Below are positions 12,506 to 24,399 of a stretch of DNA of 64,000 bases, one piece after another. The position numbers and the translations under genes were made by a program. The DNA is from Stagonosporopsis chrysanthemi. Lineage: Eukaryota; Ascomycota; Dothideomycetes; Pleosporales; Didymellaceae. How positions within the stretch are numbered: the first letter of the stretch is position 1; every line of letters starts with the position of its first letter. Below the pieces are notes generated by a model. It saw only the letters and a program-made list of their open reading frames with translations. It was not told the origin of the DNA and did not search any database. The DNA is taken from assembly GCA_022560025.1 (NCBI GenBank), contig JAFISE010000117.1:1-64000 (forward strand), given 5' to 3'.

Positions 12506-13789
12506 GAGTCCTACGCATATTGCACGTGTACTTTTCTGTGTTGCTGGGCGGTCATGGCACGCAACCGGTGTTTCCCACCCGCCATCAGTACGAGGATGAT
12601 ACGTACATGCTAGAGTACTTTTGCTATAGAATGCCAACCCATTATTCCATACATCATGAGCTTTGTTTATCGTCTCCACAAGAAGATTTGTGGTCAAACC
12701 TGGTTCCTCGATTACGCTCCTACACTCGAAACGCAGCTCATACGTGCCGCACAATGCAGGCACGGATAGTACATTCATCAGAACACCACCTTCCTATTCA
12801 AATCGAAGGAGAGCTCACTTGTTCATCTTCCCATCTGCACACCCATCCTCACTCTTATCCCCGACTCACTTATACCAGCCCTTCCCCCCCCCCTCCCCTG
12901 TGAAACGTAAAGTGAACCCATGTCTCACAAACGCGAGAGCATGCTTCTTCATCACGACTATGTTCGTCCTTATAGCATACGGAAGCTGGGAAGACTACAC
13001 ATACAACTGGGCGAAAAGCATTAACACTGAACTGGGTCCAGTCTGAGATACTTGGCCAGCAGGTGTGTTGGGTTGTACGTCTGTTGCTTGTGAGTGGACC
13101 TGGAAAAGAAGGCGGGCTCGTCTGTCCCATGCTTACACTCGTGCATGTGTAATTCAGAGGCTGGTGCTCAGGATTTGATGGTCAGACCCTGCGGCAGGAT
13201 ACTTGTGTCTCTCTTCATCATCTGCTGGAGTAGTACGCTGGAATGTTCCAGAAATCGGATGTCGTTGGTGAAGCAGAATTCACGGTAGACTGTCCGGCGT
13301 CCCGATTGTAGCGCTTTCTAGTTACAGACACGAGGTCAGCTCACGAATTCGCTTTGATGGTTGTTGCCGGGGTTTTCTTCATGTAGGAATGAAGGATGGG
13401 AAGCTTCGAAGTGGGTCGGCCAAGACTGTGCAGTAAGCGTGGGGTTCAGACACAAAGCAATGCAAAGAGCGGGATTAGACCCGGTCAACATGTACATGTT
13501 TGTCGTGAAGATCGTTTCCATCTGGGGTGAAATCTTGCAACGATCGATCAAAGAGCGATTGGAATTTGTGGTTTGCGTCTTCTGTGCCTGATAAACTCTC
13601 CGGATAAGACCGGCAAGCTGCCACCGAGAACCGTCTAGTGTCGATAAGTTCAGGAACTCACGAGCTCACAGAATAGATCGTGGAGTAAAGTTTGCTTTTG
13701 CTATGTACAGTTGTTATGGGTCAGGATCTATGTCTTGTCAGTCGACAGCCTTGCGATAGGTCACTTCACAGCTACACACCAAAATAACC
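12506..13789. other. Intergenic region, about 1.3 kb
   Basis: Downstream of NCR1. It contains a C-rich run at 12886-12898 and several unconvincing open frames without start context or domain features. No gene is called. Confidence 0.45.
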
Positions 13790-14477
13790 TCAAGCTCTTA
13801 AGTCAGGCATACGGTGCCTCTTGCTCAGTCTTCTCCTTGGCTCCTTCATTTTCGCTGCAGGTGCATAATGCTCATGGGAAGCTATACTCGGCGCAAGGAT
13901 AGGCCGAGCAGCGCCGCTTCCGGCTAAACTTGCTCCATCTTCCAAGCGTGCATCTTGCTCTGTGTGAAATGCGAGGTTAAGTTGCGACAGTCTGGCGCGA
14001 ATTCGTGTTTCCGTTCTCCCTGTCGCGCTTTTCGTGATGACACGTCGTGACTGCTGTACGTCGTCTTGCTGTGTAGACGGCTCCTTCCGGAAGGTCAGAT
14101 GTCTGTCGCTGAAGATGCGGCGCAGGAATTGAGGCATAGTCGCGGGCTGCACAACAACAGCAAATAATGCAGGGACTGAAGGTTTGTCGAGGAAAGGACA
14201 GGATTGCCGAGCTTTGACGGTCTTATCGACGAGATGGTGATAGACGGTGGCGGGAGTAGTTGCGGGGCTTGGATCTCGTGGCTTCCGCGGTTGCGACTGC
14301 CATTGGGTGGTCGATGTGGGCCTTCCACCACGTCGCGTCTTCCAGCCGCTCCGTTGACGCATCATTCACCGCCGTATGGTCACTCCTTTGCGTTAAAGGC
14401 CTGTTCTGTTTATTTCTCCAGGTCTGAATCATCAGTTCTTGAGCCTGTTGTAATTCAAATTCTGTCAATGACGCCAT
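13790..14477 (-). CDS. Possible two-exon hypothetical protein
   Basis: I could join two minus-strand exons, 14477-14370 and 14296-13790, across a 73 bp phase-0 intron (GTGAAT donor, GGCAG acceptor), giving 204 residues. Exon 1 starts MASLTEFELQQAQELMIQTW, a plausible amphipathic N-terminus. Exon 2 is basic and Ser/Pro-rich with MPQFLRRIFSDRHLTFRKEP in the middle and ends RHRMPDLRA. I recognise no family. The branch site is weak, so the model depends mainly on frame continuity; exon 2 alone could also be a chance frame. If real, its product is probably a disordered regulatory or hypothetical protein. Confidence 0.35.
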
Positions 14478-14773
14478 CGATGATTGGTCTGGACAGAGAC
14501 TCAGTTCACACTAACACACATTCACGGTCCACTGTAGCTCCAGCGTTCATCTCATTCCTAGTTTACCATCCAAATATATCAGTACCATTGTGTGCGTGAA
14601 AGCGGTCGATCACCTTGCTACTCTATATCTCGAAGCCTTTATCGCTCAGCCAAGTAGCTCCATGCTTGCTGTTATAGTCTTTGGGTTTGCGCACAACCTC
14701 CGTAGACTCTTTCGGCTCTCAGAGCCATCTAGCTGTAAAAGTGGTACATACAGTTTGCAGACGATAACTTCCC

Positions 14774-16172
14774 TTAGACCTTTTTCACAACCCACACCTG
14801 CGCCTTATATGCGCTCTTTGTCAACGCCTTCCCATTAAACCCATACTCCGCTTCAGTCCACCTAACCTTCTTCTCCTCAAAAGTCTTCGCCCCGCACTCC
14901 TCTCCTAGATCCTCAAATAGAAACCCCATCTCCTCGACCACCGCCACAATCTCATCGAGACTGAGCTGCACAAACGGCCCCGTCCCGTACAGCAATGGCC
15001 CCAGATTAATCCACCGCCCTCCCGGCGCGAGCAGGCGGTGGATGGTGTCGAAGTAGCTCATCAGATTGCGCGCCGTGTCGATAAAGAAGTGCGTGAGTAT
15101 GATGTCGAAGTGGCCTTCCTGGCCCGCGAAAGCGGTGTTGAAGTCGCCCTCGACGAGCAGGACAGCGGGGTTGGGGACGGTGTTTGGAAACGTGACGGCG
15201 CGCAGAAGGTCGGCAGTCGTGGCGTGATGGCTCATTCCATCGATGAAGGGGTGAACGGTTGCTGGATTTTCAACGGAGAGCGAGGGGGAGAACAGGAACC
15301 GGTATCCAACATTCATGTACATGCTCCATTCGTTGAGGGTTACTTCGAAGCCGCCCAGGTTAGCAACTTCGGTGCCTAGACGACCGACGCCGGAGCCTGG
15401 CAGGAGGATTTTGAGGGGTGCGGAGGATTCAGTGGTGGATTTGAGGTCGATGAGGGTGCTGAGGAGGCAGGGGAATGCGTCGGCGCGCTCTTTTGCCCCT
15501 TCGTCGGCCCAGTCACGGACGAAGTGTTTCAGTGTTTGAGAGGGCGAAATGCGATCTGCGACGCGGCCAGCAGCTTCTGCTTCCTTGATGTGCGCATCTA
15601 GCTCTTTTTGCTCGATGCCGTAAAAGGACATGGCGTTTGCGATGATGGCTTTGCACAGAATTTCGTTGGTATAAATGAGTTCCTCGATGTCCTTGAGTTT
15701 TTTCCTGTACCCTACAGCTTTCTCCAGGATCTGGTTTGCGTCAAGCTCATTTTTTTGCACATCATTACCCGTGTGAACTTACCTTCTTCTGCGCTTTTCC
15801 TACATTCCCATACATCGACCTCCATTTCTCCAGCTCAACCATATTGCGTTCGCGATATTTTGTGAAACCGTAAAGTGCCTCTAGCAATCGGTTCCGCGGA
15901 TGTATTCTGTCCCATTTCCCCGTCTTGCGGTCCATTCTCTTCACAAGATGCGCCTTCTCTTGTCGATGCCTGGGCGATTCACTCGGGCCCATATCGCCCA
16001 TTTGTAGTGGATCTTGCGCAGCATTTTCATTTTGACCATTGTATTCTACCTCAATGCTTTCCGATGGGGTGACTGCTGCTGTTGGGGCAGAGGTACTTGC
16101 TACATCGGCTGCACCTGCGAGTGACGTAAAACCTGCCGCGAGAAGCAAGGTCGAACTGATCAGCAGCCTCAT
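14774..16172 (-). CDS. N2227-domain methyltransferase (carnosine N-methyltransferase-like) with N-terminal signal-like segment
   Basis: Two exons, 16172-15783 and 15730-14774 (52 bp intron, GTAAGT donor), give 448 residues. The C-terminal 300 residues match the N2227/carnosine N-methyltransferase family: an SAM-binding loop LLPGSGVGRLGTEVA, then LNEWSMYMNVGYRF, VEGDF, DIILTHFFIDTARNLMSY, LAPGGRWINLGPLLYG and the closing AYKAQVWVVKK. Family members methylate carnosine or related small molecules with SAM. The N-terminus is unusual: MRLLISSTLLLAAGFTSLAGA looks like a cleavable signal peptide, followed by a Ser/Thr/Ala linker, whereas characterised enzymes are cytosolic or nuclear. Exon 1 is spliced in frame into the family core (KAQKK then ILEKAVGYRKKL), so the signal segment is part of the same model. 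The substrate is unknown. Confidence 0.82.
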
Positions 16173-16654
16173 TTTTGGAGGCTTGTAGTGCCTTCGAGAC
16201 AGGGGTTTAAGATAATGTGTAACTTTTGTTTGCGACTGGGCGTTCGAATTTGCTGAGCACCGTGATGGACGCCAAGCATCTGGGCGTTGTAAAGAATTAT
16301 AGAGTGTGTCGAGTTTTCGTAAGTCGAGTTCGGAAGATAAATGGAAACTCCAAGTTTTCTTCGGAAACTGTGCTATTTGTCCCTCTGGTAAGAGCTCACA
16401 AACATACTACACGGTGGGCTTATATTGAGGAGCAGCCAACCAATATTGCATTCTCACATCTCGCCAGCAATACATCCATCTTCTATGATTTCTCCGAAGA
16501 GGTAGTTGGTATCTTCTGCAAAGAAAAGGTGATTTTTATTGTTCAGAACTAGAGGTTGACAACGGCTTTGCTTGACCTTCAAGCCTCTCCGAAAATGAGC
16601 TCATTCTTACTTGGAAGAACGCAAATCTTAGTCCATCTTCGAAGCAAACTGACA
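16173..16654. other. Intergenic region upstream of the N2227 gene
   Basis: It holds the 5' flank of the N2227 gene and the 3' flank of the MFS gene, both on the minus strand. A 108-residue plus-strand frame here has no recognisable features. Confidence 0.45.
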
Positions 16655-18453
16655 TTACAAGCTTGCGTGCTCCCTCTTCTCGGTCGCAAGTTCCTTACTC
16701 TCACGGTGCTGACTGCCCACACTCCCCGCCTCCAGCGCGCCAACGTCCGGCTGTACCCCTTCAGCACGCTCCCAACCCTCCTTTGCAACCCTCCTAGATC
16801 TCTTAACAACATCGCCCTCATAAAACAACCAGTCGATTTCTTCAAGCGTAAGATTGGCAGTCTCGGGATAGCAGAAGTATACGAGCGGGATGAAGCTGAA
16901 GTTCAGACACATGAAGATCAGATAACCCTTCCAGGCCAGCGAGTTCAGCAGTGTTGGGGTTATCATAACCACAAAAAAGTTCCAAAGCCAGTTGGCGGAA
17001 ATCCCAACTGCGGTGCCCTTTGCGCGGACGTGGAGGGGAAGTATCTCTGGGACGTAAACCCAAGGTATGCAGTTCATGGTTGCGCCGAACGAGAGCATGT
17101 ACTGCAGTCGTCAGTCTGTGTTTGAAAGCAGATTAGGGTTTAGGGGGCTGAATTCTTACGGTGAAGAAGAAGGCCACACTTGCGCTGGCAGTCGCTTTCG
17201 CAACCGGGTCCTCCGGCCCTCGCATTTGGAACGAAAGCAGAACAGAGATCATCAGCATGCTGAAGCCGCAGCCAAAAGAACCCCACATCATCGGCTTGCG
17301 ACGACCAGTCTTGTCGAGTGTAAATGTGGGATACAAGGATCCGAAGAAGAACATCATCTGCTTGATCAGCAATACGCTCCCAATTCCCTTGAATGTCGAC
17401 TTACGTTGATCACACCACCCAACAACAACGACAGATTCCTCGACAGCCCGACATTCAGCTGCAGAACAGATGTGATGTAGTACACAACGAGATTAATCCC
17501 GCCCATCTGATTCATAAACTGCGCGCCATACGCAAGCAACACGCGGCGCCCAGTCTGCACCTTGTCACGCTTGAGCAGCTGAGACCACCTATACTCGCCA
17601 GTCTCTTCTTCCACCTTCAGCGCCTCAAGCACCTCGCGGTTCTCCTTTGCGATCTTCTCGTCCTCGGGCTTGCCATCATACACGTCGCAGAGAATCTGCA
17701 GCGCCTCTTCGTGACGGCCGTGCTTATACAGATAGCGGGGGGACTCGGGAAGTCCGAAGACGAGGATAATGACAACCTGTTTTTTCCATTAGCGTGTGGG
17801 CGATGCGGGGGGGGGGGGGGGGGTAGGGAGCCGTACGAAGGCAAAAATCGTCTGGCATGCGATGGGCAGGCGCCACGCAATGGAGCCGGGGACAAAGGAC
17901 ATGCCGTAGTCGAACCAGTAGGCGATTACAATGCCGACGCCGACGAAGAGCGGCTCGGAGGCGACGAGGCGGCCGCGCTTGTTGGCTTCGCACAGCTCGG
18001 ATTGGTACATGGGGACAGTTGAGGTTTCGATGCCTGTTCCGATGCCGGTGAGGAAGCGCGCGATCATGATGTGTGGCACGGAAAAGGCGGTCGTTTGGAG
18101 GACGGCGCCGACCTGTACGTATCAGTCATGTCGTTTGGAAAGTGTACTGGGATACCTACGATGATCCACACCATGGCAATCCACATGGCGAGCTTCCTGC
18201 CTGTTGTTTCGGCGTACACGAAAGTGAGGATGCATCCGGTGAAGCATCCCAAGTTGTAGATGGAAACGATAATGCCTTCGAGCGCTGGACTCGGGTGATC
18301 GAAGGTATTGAGGAAGTCATCATTTCCCACAATTCCACTAAACACACCCTGATCATAACCAAACAGGATAAATGCCATCTGACAAGCCACTGTGATCATG
18401 GCCCGGAGCTTAAAGCCCCTCCCATACCAGTTGAGATACGGCGTTCTGATCAT
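16655..18453 (-). CDS. MFS sugar (hexose-type) transporter
   Basis: Five exons, 18453-18160, 18112-17837, 17776-17405, 17357-17160 and 17101-16655 (introns of 47, 60, 47, 47 and 58 bp by count of gaps; four in all), all splice in phase 0 and give 528 residues. The order of motifs fits the sugar-porter family of the major facilitator superfamily: FGYDQGVFSGIVG in helix 1, ETTGRKLAMW after helix 2, RFLTGIGTGIETSTVPMYQSE, GLPESPRYLYKHGR in the central loop, FMNQMGGINLVVYY, GSLYPTFTLDKTGRRKPMMWG, YVPEILPLHVRAKGTA and the C-terminal PETANLTLEEID. It should carry a hexose or related polyol across the plasma membrane; the substrate cannot be read from sequence. I chose MIRTPYLNWYG as the start because an in-frame extension to 18561 is not protein-like. 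Intron 2 holds a 17 bp poly-G/C run. Confidence 0.9.
17807..17823. repeat. 17 bp poly-G tract inside an MFS intron
   Basis: An uninterrupted run of G on the plus strand (C on the transcribed strand) lies just inside the second intron of the MFS transporter gene, close to its donor. Its exact length may be uncertain in an assembly. Confidence 0.8.
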
Positions 18454-19347
18454 GATGATGGCTGTGGGGAGCTCGACAAGGCGCGACAAGCATACAAAGA
18501 GGGCGAAGAAGCAGCGGAACCGCGAGCCAAAGGCTGTGTGAAGCGCCAACCCCGGATCCACTCACGGTTATTTAAACTGCGCGAGCGACTGCATCGCCGT
18601 GACCAGAGCCTGCGTTTCGACCAAGATCATCCCGTGTTTCCAACGGGCAAAGGACATCATCGCGTGCATCACTCGGCACAAAGCCGCAGCGAAACTGCAG
18701 CAGTGACCGTTCAGACCGCAGAGGACTAAGCTCCGTTGGTGCAATGAAGCCTCGTTAGCGCATGCCCAGAGGCAGCTCCAGGGTTATCGCGCGGTTTGGA
18801 CAACGGAAATAGTCGCCTGGGGATTGTGGGGTGGCTTGCGGAGAAGGAGATGACGTAGCGGGGATGGTTGGGCTTACCCAAAAGGGGCATCCCGGTAGTT
18901 GGCGACATGCGAAGGCGTCAAACGTCGAGGATTCGGCAACAATCCGACGAGTAAGCCTCAGGGTCGGACGGGCGCCGATCACGAGACTGGAGCGTGATGT
19001 CTGTGTGTGGTGATTGTAGGCTTCTTGCCTTATGTTGGTAGTCAGCGTGTCGATCAATGTCTGTGGACAAACAATAACATATATGCACTGGGTCTTTGGC
19101 TGTGCGGAAAGGGGGGATTAATATATTTAGCATGCTGCGATGCCGCTCATCGCTGTGTTGGTGTATGCTATGTGGGTATATCTTGAGACACGAAGGACGC
19201 TCCCGACGCCATACATGCAGGATGCTCCGATTTGTTGAAAAGAGACCCACCGAAAAGACGAAAGAAATAGGAAAGAAACGAAGATACCGGATGCCTGGGC
19301 GTACGAAAAGGAACAGGGGTCAGCACATGTTGCACAACGCAGTGCAA
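18454..19347. other. Intergenic region upstream of the MFS transporter
   Basis: About 0.9 kb holding the 5' flank of the MFS gene and the 3' flank of the BTB gene. No additional gene or clear regulatory site is seen. Confidence 0.45.
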
Positions 19348-22309
19348 CTACAAGTTACCGATAACGACCATAAACCTTAACTTGCCGTCACCCTTCTTCG
19401 AGGGCATGGAGCCCGGTGCTGGCGGTGAATCATCTGCAGTTCCGTTGATGATGACCTCGTCGAGCATGAGCGTGCTGCTTTTCCATCCCCAGCTCTGACT
19501 GAAATTGAACTTGTCAGGGGCACTCTCGTAGATGCTCAACATGCGACCGCCCTTCGACGGACTATAGATTTTGAAGTACGTCCGAATGGTAGGTCTGCCA
19601 TCTACGTATGCCGGCAGGGTCGGCATACTCAAACGCGTCTTGCGCGCAAGAGGGTTCAGAGATGGGTTTAAGTAAGCTGAATCTAGCTCGTCCTCATCTG
19701 AATCGTCGATGGTATGATGGGAGTGGCTCAGGGCTGATGAGTGAAACGTTGACTCGAAACCTGCACTCAGTGGGGATGCATGGATGCCATGGCTGGAGTG
19801 TCGAGCGATAGGGACGCTGAGACGGCGACCCAGACCACTGCTGGAATACAAAGGGTTTCTAGAGGCTGCGGAAACAAGTGTAGAATCGGGATCTCCGCCA
19901 CTACCGCTCGTGTCGTCGTCGCCCGTATTGTCCTGCAATGTTACCCGAGTACTACGTCGACGATCTCTCCGCTCGCCACGCAAGATCATCTCACGCTCAA
20001 GTTGACCGATGCGAGAGTCGACTGTAGTATTGGTCTGCTGGCTCACACCACTGTCTGGACCAATCTCATCTGCCTCGCGCTCCTTGGCACGATGCAGGTA
20101 GACACCGAGTTGAATGTTCTTGGCCGAGCGCACTTTCTGGATATAAATGTTCCACAACGAACCGGCGTAGGAGACGGTCCTCGAATACACGCGCTTCTTC
20201 TCTTTGAGGAAACGCGGATTAGGGAACTCGGCTGCAAAGCGAAAAGGAGGGAACTCGCTAAATGCAAGTGATTTAGGCTGGCCAGCATTACTTCCACCCG
20301 CTGAGACAGGCCTTTGTGGATAATCTCGGGTATTCGGATTGGCCAGAGTGGATGGCGTGGAAGCGAAGTCTGTTGCCCACTGGGCGTCTTCTGGCTGGAT
20401 TGTAGCAGACAGGCGAGTGGCATGTCGCTGAAATGTGTTTGATGTTGTCACAACAGGATCAGCGCCATTGCCAAGGACAATGTTGCAGTCTGTGCTAGGT
20501 ATCCAGAATTTGCGGGGCTTGCCGTTGCCGTCCCAGCTCTCGGATTCTATTTCGGCTTCCTCATCCGGCTCACTCAATTTCTGCTTGCCCTTGGTAACGG
20601 ATGTATCCTCGTTGCTAGAGAAGACGTCGGTGGTCTCTGGTTCCTGTGGAGCCTGGCATAGGCCGAGCTCCAACGATGACTCCTCTGCGTTGAGCACCTT
20701 TTGGCGAAGAGCAAGCTGCCGCCACAAAGCATTGGATATGACTCTGTCAGGCATAACCGGCAGGCCAAAGACATCGCGAGCAGTACGAATGAATTCAAGT
20801 TGCTCGTATTCCATGTGTATGTAATGGATGCCTTCGTCCAGCAAGACGAGGAGGCGCTCGACCTCAGGGTTTGTGTATACAGAGAGCCACTGCGCCTGAG
20901 AATCCGAAGCGAAAGCCTGGGTCGTTAAGGTGTTCTGGCGGTAGACACCATCGAAACGCACGGCCGTGAAGCGCATCGATTGTGGGGCTTTGGGCACAGG
21001 CCTCTGTCCACGCTGTATCAAGCCGGCTTCAACAGCAACCTGTCTGAGGCGGCGATCAAGGAGGCGCTTGGCCAGTACCCACCTGTCCCATTCGCTGTCA
21101 ACAAAGAACCCGTCTGATCCCACGAGCTCACGAACGATGTCTCCTGGCATGTCGTCCCAATTCTTGAGAGACATTTCCCAGCCGTTCCTGCTGAGCATGG
21201 CTTTGGCTGACTCCAGGATGCGCTCTCCTGAACGGCCGTAATAGTTCGTCGTGACCAGTCGAATCAGAGGTGCCAGAGTCTCCGGCACCATCTGACGCAG
21301 AATTGACTCGATGGCCAGGTCAATAAGGTCCTGCATCTCCAGCCAGCAACCCGTTGCAAAGAGACCGACGGCTTCTATGTCAATCTCTTTTGAGATGTCA
21401 ACGCCATAAATTTTCTTGATTGCTAGCTCGAAAGCAGCTTGTGTGATGCTGTGGTCGATCTCTTCAGGGTGTAGTGTCACTTCCTTGGACTGACTTTCAA
21501 TCCAGGGTTCTGAGAGGGCAGTGGTGAAGAAGGGAGCCTGGTCAAGAAGCAGGCGGTGCAGGTTGTATCGTTTGCCGAACGCAATGACGCATATATCTGA
21601 ATGTCGTCCCTCAAGGAGGCCGCGGGTGTAGAGGTGGTCGGGGAGAGGGACTGCGTCGTTCGATGCTGCGTTGAGTCAGTACAAGCTCACTTGAGATGTG
21701 ACACACGCAGGCAGGCATACCTCGCAGGTACAACGGACCAGTAGCTTGATTGTACGAGGGTGCTCGACTGTTCGACATGCTAGAACCCCCGGCGAAAAGT
21801 CCACTCAGCGAGGTGACGGTAGCGTATTCGTTGCCAACAAGATCGATAGTGGTACGCTTCTTGCCGGGCGTGTCCAGGGGAGTAGTTGGGTCATCACCGC
21901 TCTTTTGGACGCTCGGTATCTGCGTCTGGAGTTGCACAATCGGCGTGTAGTCGTCACCCAGCTTGAGCCTCGATGTGCGCTTTGTCATGCTGGCGACGGC
22001 AGCGAGCGAAGACAGTGGACGAGAGGAGCCTGTGGGTGTCGGGCTGCCCTCCTGCGGCGCCCGGGCATATCCGATGCCTGCGTCTGAGGAGGCCGTGGGA
22101 GACATGGCAGGTACGCCTGGTGAGAAGAGGCTCACGTGTGGTGAGCGCGCAATGGCAGCGCTGCCGGCGGACTCTGCTGCTGAGCGCGGCCATGTCTCGC
22201 CGGCATTGTGCCCGCTCTGCTCGCTGACCTGGGTTTGGCGACGCTCGTGATCGTCGTCGTCAGCCTCGTGCCCTGCAGAGGTGTCGTCGGTGAAGTGCAT
22301 ACTGGCCAT
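19348..22309 (-). CDS. BTB/POZ-domain protein, germ cell-less-like fungal family
   Basis: Two exons, 22309-21721 and 21665-19348 (55 bp intron), give 968 residues. Exon 1 encodes a disordered Ser/Thr/Pro-rich N-terminus of about 196 residues (MASMHFTDDTSAGHEADDDD). Exon 2 opens directly into a BTB fold at about residues 200-320: DAVPLPDHLYTRGLLEGRHSD, CVIAFGKRYNLHRLLLDQ, FFTTALSEPW, then a BACK-like helical segment (GLFATGCWLEMQDLIDLAIESI). A region around residues 400-520 with RFTAVRFDGVYR resembles fungal BTB proteins annotated as germ cell-less-like. The C-terminal third returns to a folded segment (FRFAAEFPNPRFLKEKKRVYSRT) that includes YAGSLWNIYIQK. BTB proteins of this class often act as Cullin-3 adaptors; that role is only inferred. 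Confidence 0.82.
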
Positions 22310-22777
22310 GTCACTTGGTACACGGACCGGCGGAGGGCCGAGTGGGGTTATCTATGGCGACAGGTCCGCGGCGGCGATGACGGCGGCTTACATGTACGTA
22401 CACACGCGCACGCTCATGGGACAGGCAACAGCATCCGCTATCTGGAAGCGAGGAGGGTGTGTGCAGGAGCAGGACGCCAGGACGCCAGGACGCCCGCTGC
22501 GACACAGGCGCATCACGCAGCCCGAGCACCTGAAGATCGTCCTCCGCGTGTCCACCTGCTCAGTCGTCGCTTCGTTCCGCCGCCTGCAACGTCGAGCCTT
22601 GCCACGCTATGTGGGGTCACTTGCTGCAGGGTCCGCCCAGCGCCCCTTCCTCCTTGCGACCATAGCGCCGAAGCCATCGAACCACCGGCGATGGAAATGT
22701 CATAGACTGCGGCAGTCGACAGTAATTCGACGTCGGACGGCCTGCTGAGCCATTGCTCCTCATCCGCACCTGCCACC
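22310..22777. promoter_or_regulatory. Shared promoter region of the BTB gene and COX15
   Basis: The two start codons face away from each other across 468 bp, so both promoters must lie here or overlap. I see no clear TATA box. Confidence 0.5.
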
Positions 22778-24295
22778 ATGGCATCCGTCTTTCAGGCCTT
22801 CCCGCAGCTGCGGACGGCTGCCCCGCGCCTGTCGAGGCGGCTGTTCGTTGCCAAACCGTGCATCAACTCGCCCATCCGCCCCGCCCTCTCCGTCTCGCGA
22901 TGCGCTGCGCCCCGCCCCTCCGTCCTGCAGGCAGTACGCTGGAAGTCGACCCAGCCACTACAGAACAGCGCCACCATCGAGGCGGCAGGGCGAGCCGCCA
23001 TCGTCGAGGCTGCCGCTAAGACCGAGTCATCGAGCGAGGCCAAGGCGGGCAGCTTTCCCAAGACATCCTCGAAGGGCGTGGCATACTGGTTGCTGGGAAG
23101 TGCAGCCAGCGTCTTCGGCATTGTCATCTTTGGAGGTCTCACTCGACTTACGGAATCCGGACTCAGTATCACCGAATGGAAGCCCGTCACTGGCTCACTG
23201 TGGCCTGGGAGCCCAGAGGCCTGGGAGCAGGAATACACAAAGTACAAGTCGTCGCCCGAGTTTGCCATGCTCAACTCCAGCATGACCCTGTCCGAGTTTA
23301 AGCAGATCTATTTCATGGAATGGGCCCACCGCTTGTGGGGTCGTGTCATCGGTGTCACCTTCTTGCTACCTACCATCTACTTCATCGCCCGCAAGAGAGT
23401 CAACACTCCTACCGCTTTCAAGCTCGTCGGCATCTGCGGTATGATTGGCTTCCAGGGCGTCATTGGCTGGTGGATGGTCAAGAGTGGGCTCAAGGACGAC
23501 CTGTTCGAACCCGGTAGCCATCCTCGTGTTAGCCAGTACCGTCTAACTGCCCATCTCGGTACTGCCTTCCTTGTCTACTGCTCTATGGTCCTGACTGGTC
23601 TCAACATCCTTAAGGAGCACCGTATGCTTGCCAACCCTGCAGCAGCAGCCGAGTCTATCAAGGCCTTGCAGTCGCCTGTGCTGAAGGTCTTCCGCTGCTC
23701 TGTTGTTGGCCTTACCTTCCTTGTCTTCACCACCGCCATGTCTGGTGCTCTTGTCGCTGGACTCGACGCCGGTTTGATCTACAATGAGTTTCCCTGGATG
23801 GGTCTTGGCCTTACACCACCCAAGAAAGAGCTTTTCGACCCCTGGTACAGCCACGTTCCCGACCAATCTGACCTCTACTGGCGCAACGCTCTCGAGAACC
23901 CTTCGCTCGTTCAACTTGATCACCGCATCTTGGCGACCAGCACTTTCACTGCTATCATGGCACTCATGGCGTACACTCGTTTTTCCAAAGGTGTTCGCAG
24001 CACCATCCCGAAAGACGCTAAGAAGGGCGTTCTTGGAATGGTCCACCTTGTCACAATACAAGTCACCCTTGGCATCAGCACACTGATCTACATGGTCCCT
24101 ACATGGCTGGCGTCTGCTCATCAGGCTGGTGCTCTGGCCCTGCTCACCGGCGCTGTTGTGCTGTACAGCAGGATCTCCATGCCCCGCCGTGCCGTCTTCA
24201 ACCAGGTCATGAAGCAGGGTGTCCCAAGGACGCATGCTGTACCGCACATCAACGCCCGTGTTGAAGCTGCAAAGACCGCTGAAAAGAAGCTGTAA
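22778..24295 (+). CDS. COX15: Heme A synthase COX15
   Basis: This is a single-exon gene of 505 residues, normal for fungal Cox15. The first 60 residues are Arg/Ser/Ala-rich with few acids (MASVFQAFPQLRTAAPRLSR), a mitochondrial presequence. The core shows the family signatures GGLTRLTESGLSITEWKPVTG, then FMEWAHRLWGRVIG with a heme-ligand His near residue 184, GFQGVIGWWMVKSGL, SQYRLTAHLGTAFLVY, FPWMGLGLTPP and VQLDHRILA with a second ligand His near residue 382. About eight membrane helices are visible. The enzyme oxidises heme O to heme A in the inner mitochondrial membrane for cytochrome c oxidase. The start is the first ATG, preceded by CACC. Confidence 0.96.
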   Translation: MASVFQAFPQLRTAAPRLSRRLFVAKPCINSPIRPALSVSRCAAPRPSVLQAVRWKSTQPLQNSATIEAAGRAAIVEAAAKTESSSEAKAGSFPKTSSKGVAYWLLGSAASVFGIVIFGGLTRLTESGLSITEWKPVTGSLWPGSPEAWEQEYTKYKSSPEFAMLNSSMTLSEFKQIYFMEWAHRLWGRVIGVTFLLPTIYFIARKRVNTPTAFKLVGICGMIGFQGVIGWWMVKSGLKDDLFEPGSHPRVSQYRLTAHLGTAFLVYCSMVLTGLNILKEHRMLANPAAAAESIKALQSPVLKVFRCSVVGLTFLVFTTAMSGALVAGLDAGLIYNEFPWMGLGLTPPKKELFDPWYSHVPDQSDLYWRNALENPSLVQLDHRILATSTFTAIMALMAYTRFSKGVRSTIPKDAKKGVLGMVHLVTIQVTLGISTLIYMVPTWLASAHQAGALALLTGAVVLYSRISMPRRAVFNQVMKQGVPRTHAVPHINARVEAAKTAEKKL

Positions 24296-24363
24296 CAACA
24301 ATATTGTAACGATCTCCTATCATATCCTGTACTTTTATGTACCAAGCATTGGGCGGCGAATCC

Positions 24364-24399
24364 AGTGCATCCAATGCATCCAATGCATCTATTGCATAT
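24364..24399. repeat. Short tandem repeat, 9 bp unit, in the COX15 3' flank
   Basis: Three near-exact units of AATGCATCC followed by a fourth degenerate unit. Confidence 0.75.

Noticed and set aside
12520..13046. Overlapping plus-strand frames after NCR1
   Set aside because: They are low-complexity, His/Pro/Ser-rich, without plausible start context, and look like 3' flank.
17132..17146. Telomere-like TTAGGG/TTTAGGG string
   Set aside because: It is one short copy within an intron; no tandem array is present.
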